DNA of 6,397 nucleotides from an uncultured beta proteobacterium. Its GTDB lineage: Bacteria > Pseudomonadota > Gammaproteobacteria > Burkholderiales > Burkholderiaceae_C. The notes below the pieces were generated by a model, which saw nothing but the letters and a program-made list of their open reading frames with translations, ran no database searches and was not told the origin of the DNA. Made by a program: the position numbers and the translations under genes. The stretch is taken from the NCBI GenBank assembly GCA_903944555.1, contig CAJASG010000096.1, positions 1 through 6,397 of the forward strand, in the 5' to 3' direction. Positions 5,899 through 6,397 of the stretch are shown in pieces (the stretch's first letter is position 1; every line of letters begins with the position of its first letter).

Positions 5899-6397
5899 TT
5901 AATTTCCTCAATAGCAAGCATGGCGGCACCGTACGCGTCGGAACAGGCCGGATTTTTTTGACGCGCACCGGCGTTTTGGCAGGATGGACCGCTGCCTGAC
6001 TGGGACATGCTCATCAACGCCCCCAGCTTGGCGCGGCCTTGTGCGTCGTTCAGTGAAGTGACGAACGGCCCCTCTTTCTGTGTGGCCAAGGCGCCGAGAT
6101 CGCGCGGACCATCGGCCACCATGACCAGCAAATGGTCGGTGCCTGGTGGCCCACCGGCCGTGACGCTCCATGCCGGACGCGGCAACAGCATTTGTTGCCC
6201 GGCTTCAATTCGGTTGTTCTGGTCCAGATCATTGGGGAACAGCAGGTACAGCGCCTTGTTGTCCGACCCCGCCTGTGCAACGTAGACATAGCCCGCACGG
6301 TCGGATTGCACCGTCAGGTCAAGTGCGTCCCTGCCAATTTTTAACTTGCTCTTGCCGGTGCTGACTTGCACCCGGCGCTTGGCATCGCGCTGGTCAA
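5895..6397 (-). CDS. DUF4384-domain protein, C-terminal part only (N-terminus beyond the window)
   Basis: The frame stays open to the right edge, so the start is outside; the GTG at 6371 is internal, since the codons before it (DQRDAKRR) read on smoothly. Numbered from that GTG, the DUF4384 features are DRAGYVYVAQAG (24-35), LLFPNDLDQNNRIEAG (43-58), LPRPAW and GPPGTDHLLVMVA (74-86). The end holds two cysteines (131 and 143) that could form a disulfide, then CSDAYGAAMLAIEE. DUF4384 is a beta-rich domain often found C-terminal to caspase-like (peptidase C14) or Ser/Thr kinase domains and in envelope proteins of proteobacteria. The missing N-terminus therefore may carry a caspase-like or kinase module, which cannot be decided here. 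The stop TGA overlaps the next gene's ATG. Confidence 0.85.
   Translation of the reverse strand, partial: DQRDAKRRVQVSTGKSKLKIGRDALDLTVQSDRAGYVYVAQAGSDNKALYLLFPNDLDQNNRIEAGQQMLLPRPAWSVTAGGPPGTDHLLVMVADGPRDLGALATQKEGPFVTSLNDAQGRAKLGALMSMSQSGSGPSCQNAGARQKNPACSDAYGAAMLAIEEIK
5905..5909 (-). promoter_or_regulatory. Ribosome binding site GAGGA inside the end of the DUF4384 gene
   Basis: Read on the minus strand, GAGGA lies six bases before the ATG at 5898-5896 and within the last codons of the upstream gene. It decides the start of the secreted-protein gene in favour of the first of two consecutive ATG codons (5898 rather than 5895) and fits coupled translation through the ATGA overlap. Confidence 0.7.

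Overview
The window looks like the chromosome of a GC-rich betaproteobacterium, most likely in the order Burkholderiales near Comamonadaceae/Rhodoferax. This rests on codon use, gene families and general resemblance remembered from that group. No search was run, so the taxonomy is inference. There are no rRNA or tRNA genes, CRISPR arrays, transposases or phage genes that I can support.

Left part, plus strand: positions 1-1743 hold the 3' part of a long signalling gene. Its product runs from a SpoIIE/RsbU-type PP2C phosphatase domain (N-terminal part cut by the window edge) through a heptad-like linker and a PAS/PAC sensor domain to an intact-looking GGDEF diguanylate cyclase with an inhibitory RxxD site. 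After it come 396 bases without a convincing gene. This gap holds a GC-rich stem-loop just behind the stop codon, an A/T-rich hairpin, a 12-bp palindrome and four copies (two per orientation) of the octamer GTCNGCTT. The last pattern looks like a worn intergenic repeat element.

Middle part, plus strand: positions 2149-3423 encode an MltB-family lytic transglycosylase lipoprotein with a C-terminal peptidoglycan-binding domain. About 100 bases later, 3530-5038 encode a bacterial wax ester synthase/diacylglycerol acyltransferase (WS/DGAT) with a lysine-, alanine- and proline-rich tail. The two genes are co-directional but have no obvious functional link.

Right part, minus strand: three closely packed genes read towards the WS/DGAT gene and end 9 bases from its stop codon. 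In order of transcription they are the C-terminal part of a DUF4384-domain protein (it enters from beyond base 6397), a small secreted beta-rich protein whose ATG overlaps the preceding stop in an ATGA, and a small membrane protein of unknown function. They form a probable operon of cell-envelope proteins.

Most of the window is ordinary chromosomal content. The points that deserve a second look are the phosphatase-PAS-cyclase fusion, the repeat-like gap 1744-2139, the basic tail of the acyltransferase and the uncharacterised minus-strand operon. I see no clear evidence of an entirely new biological system.
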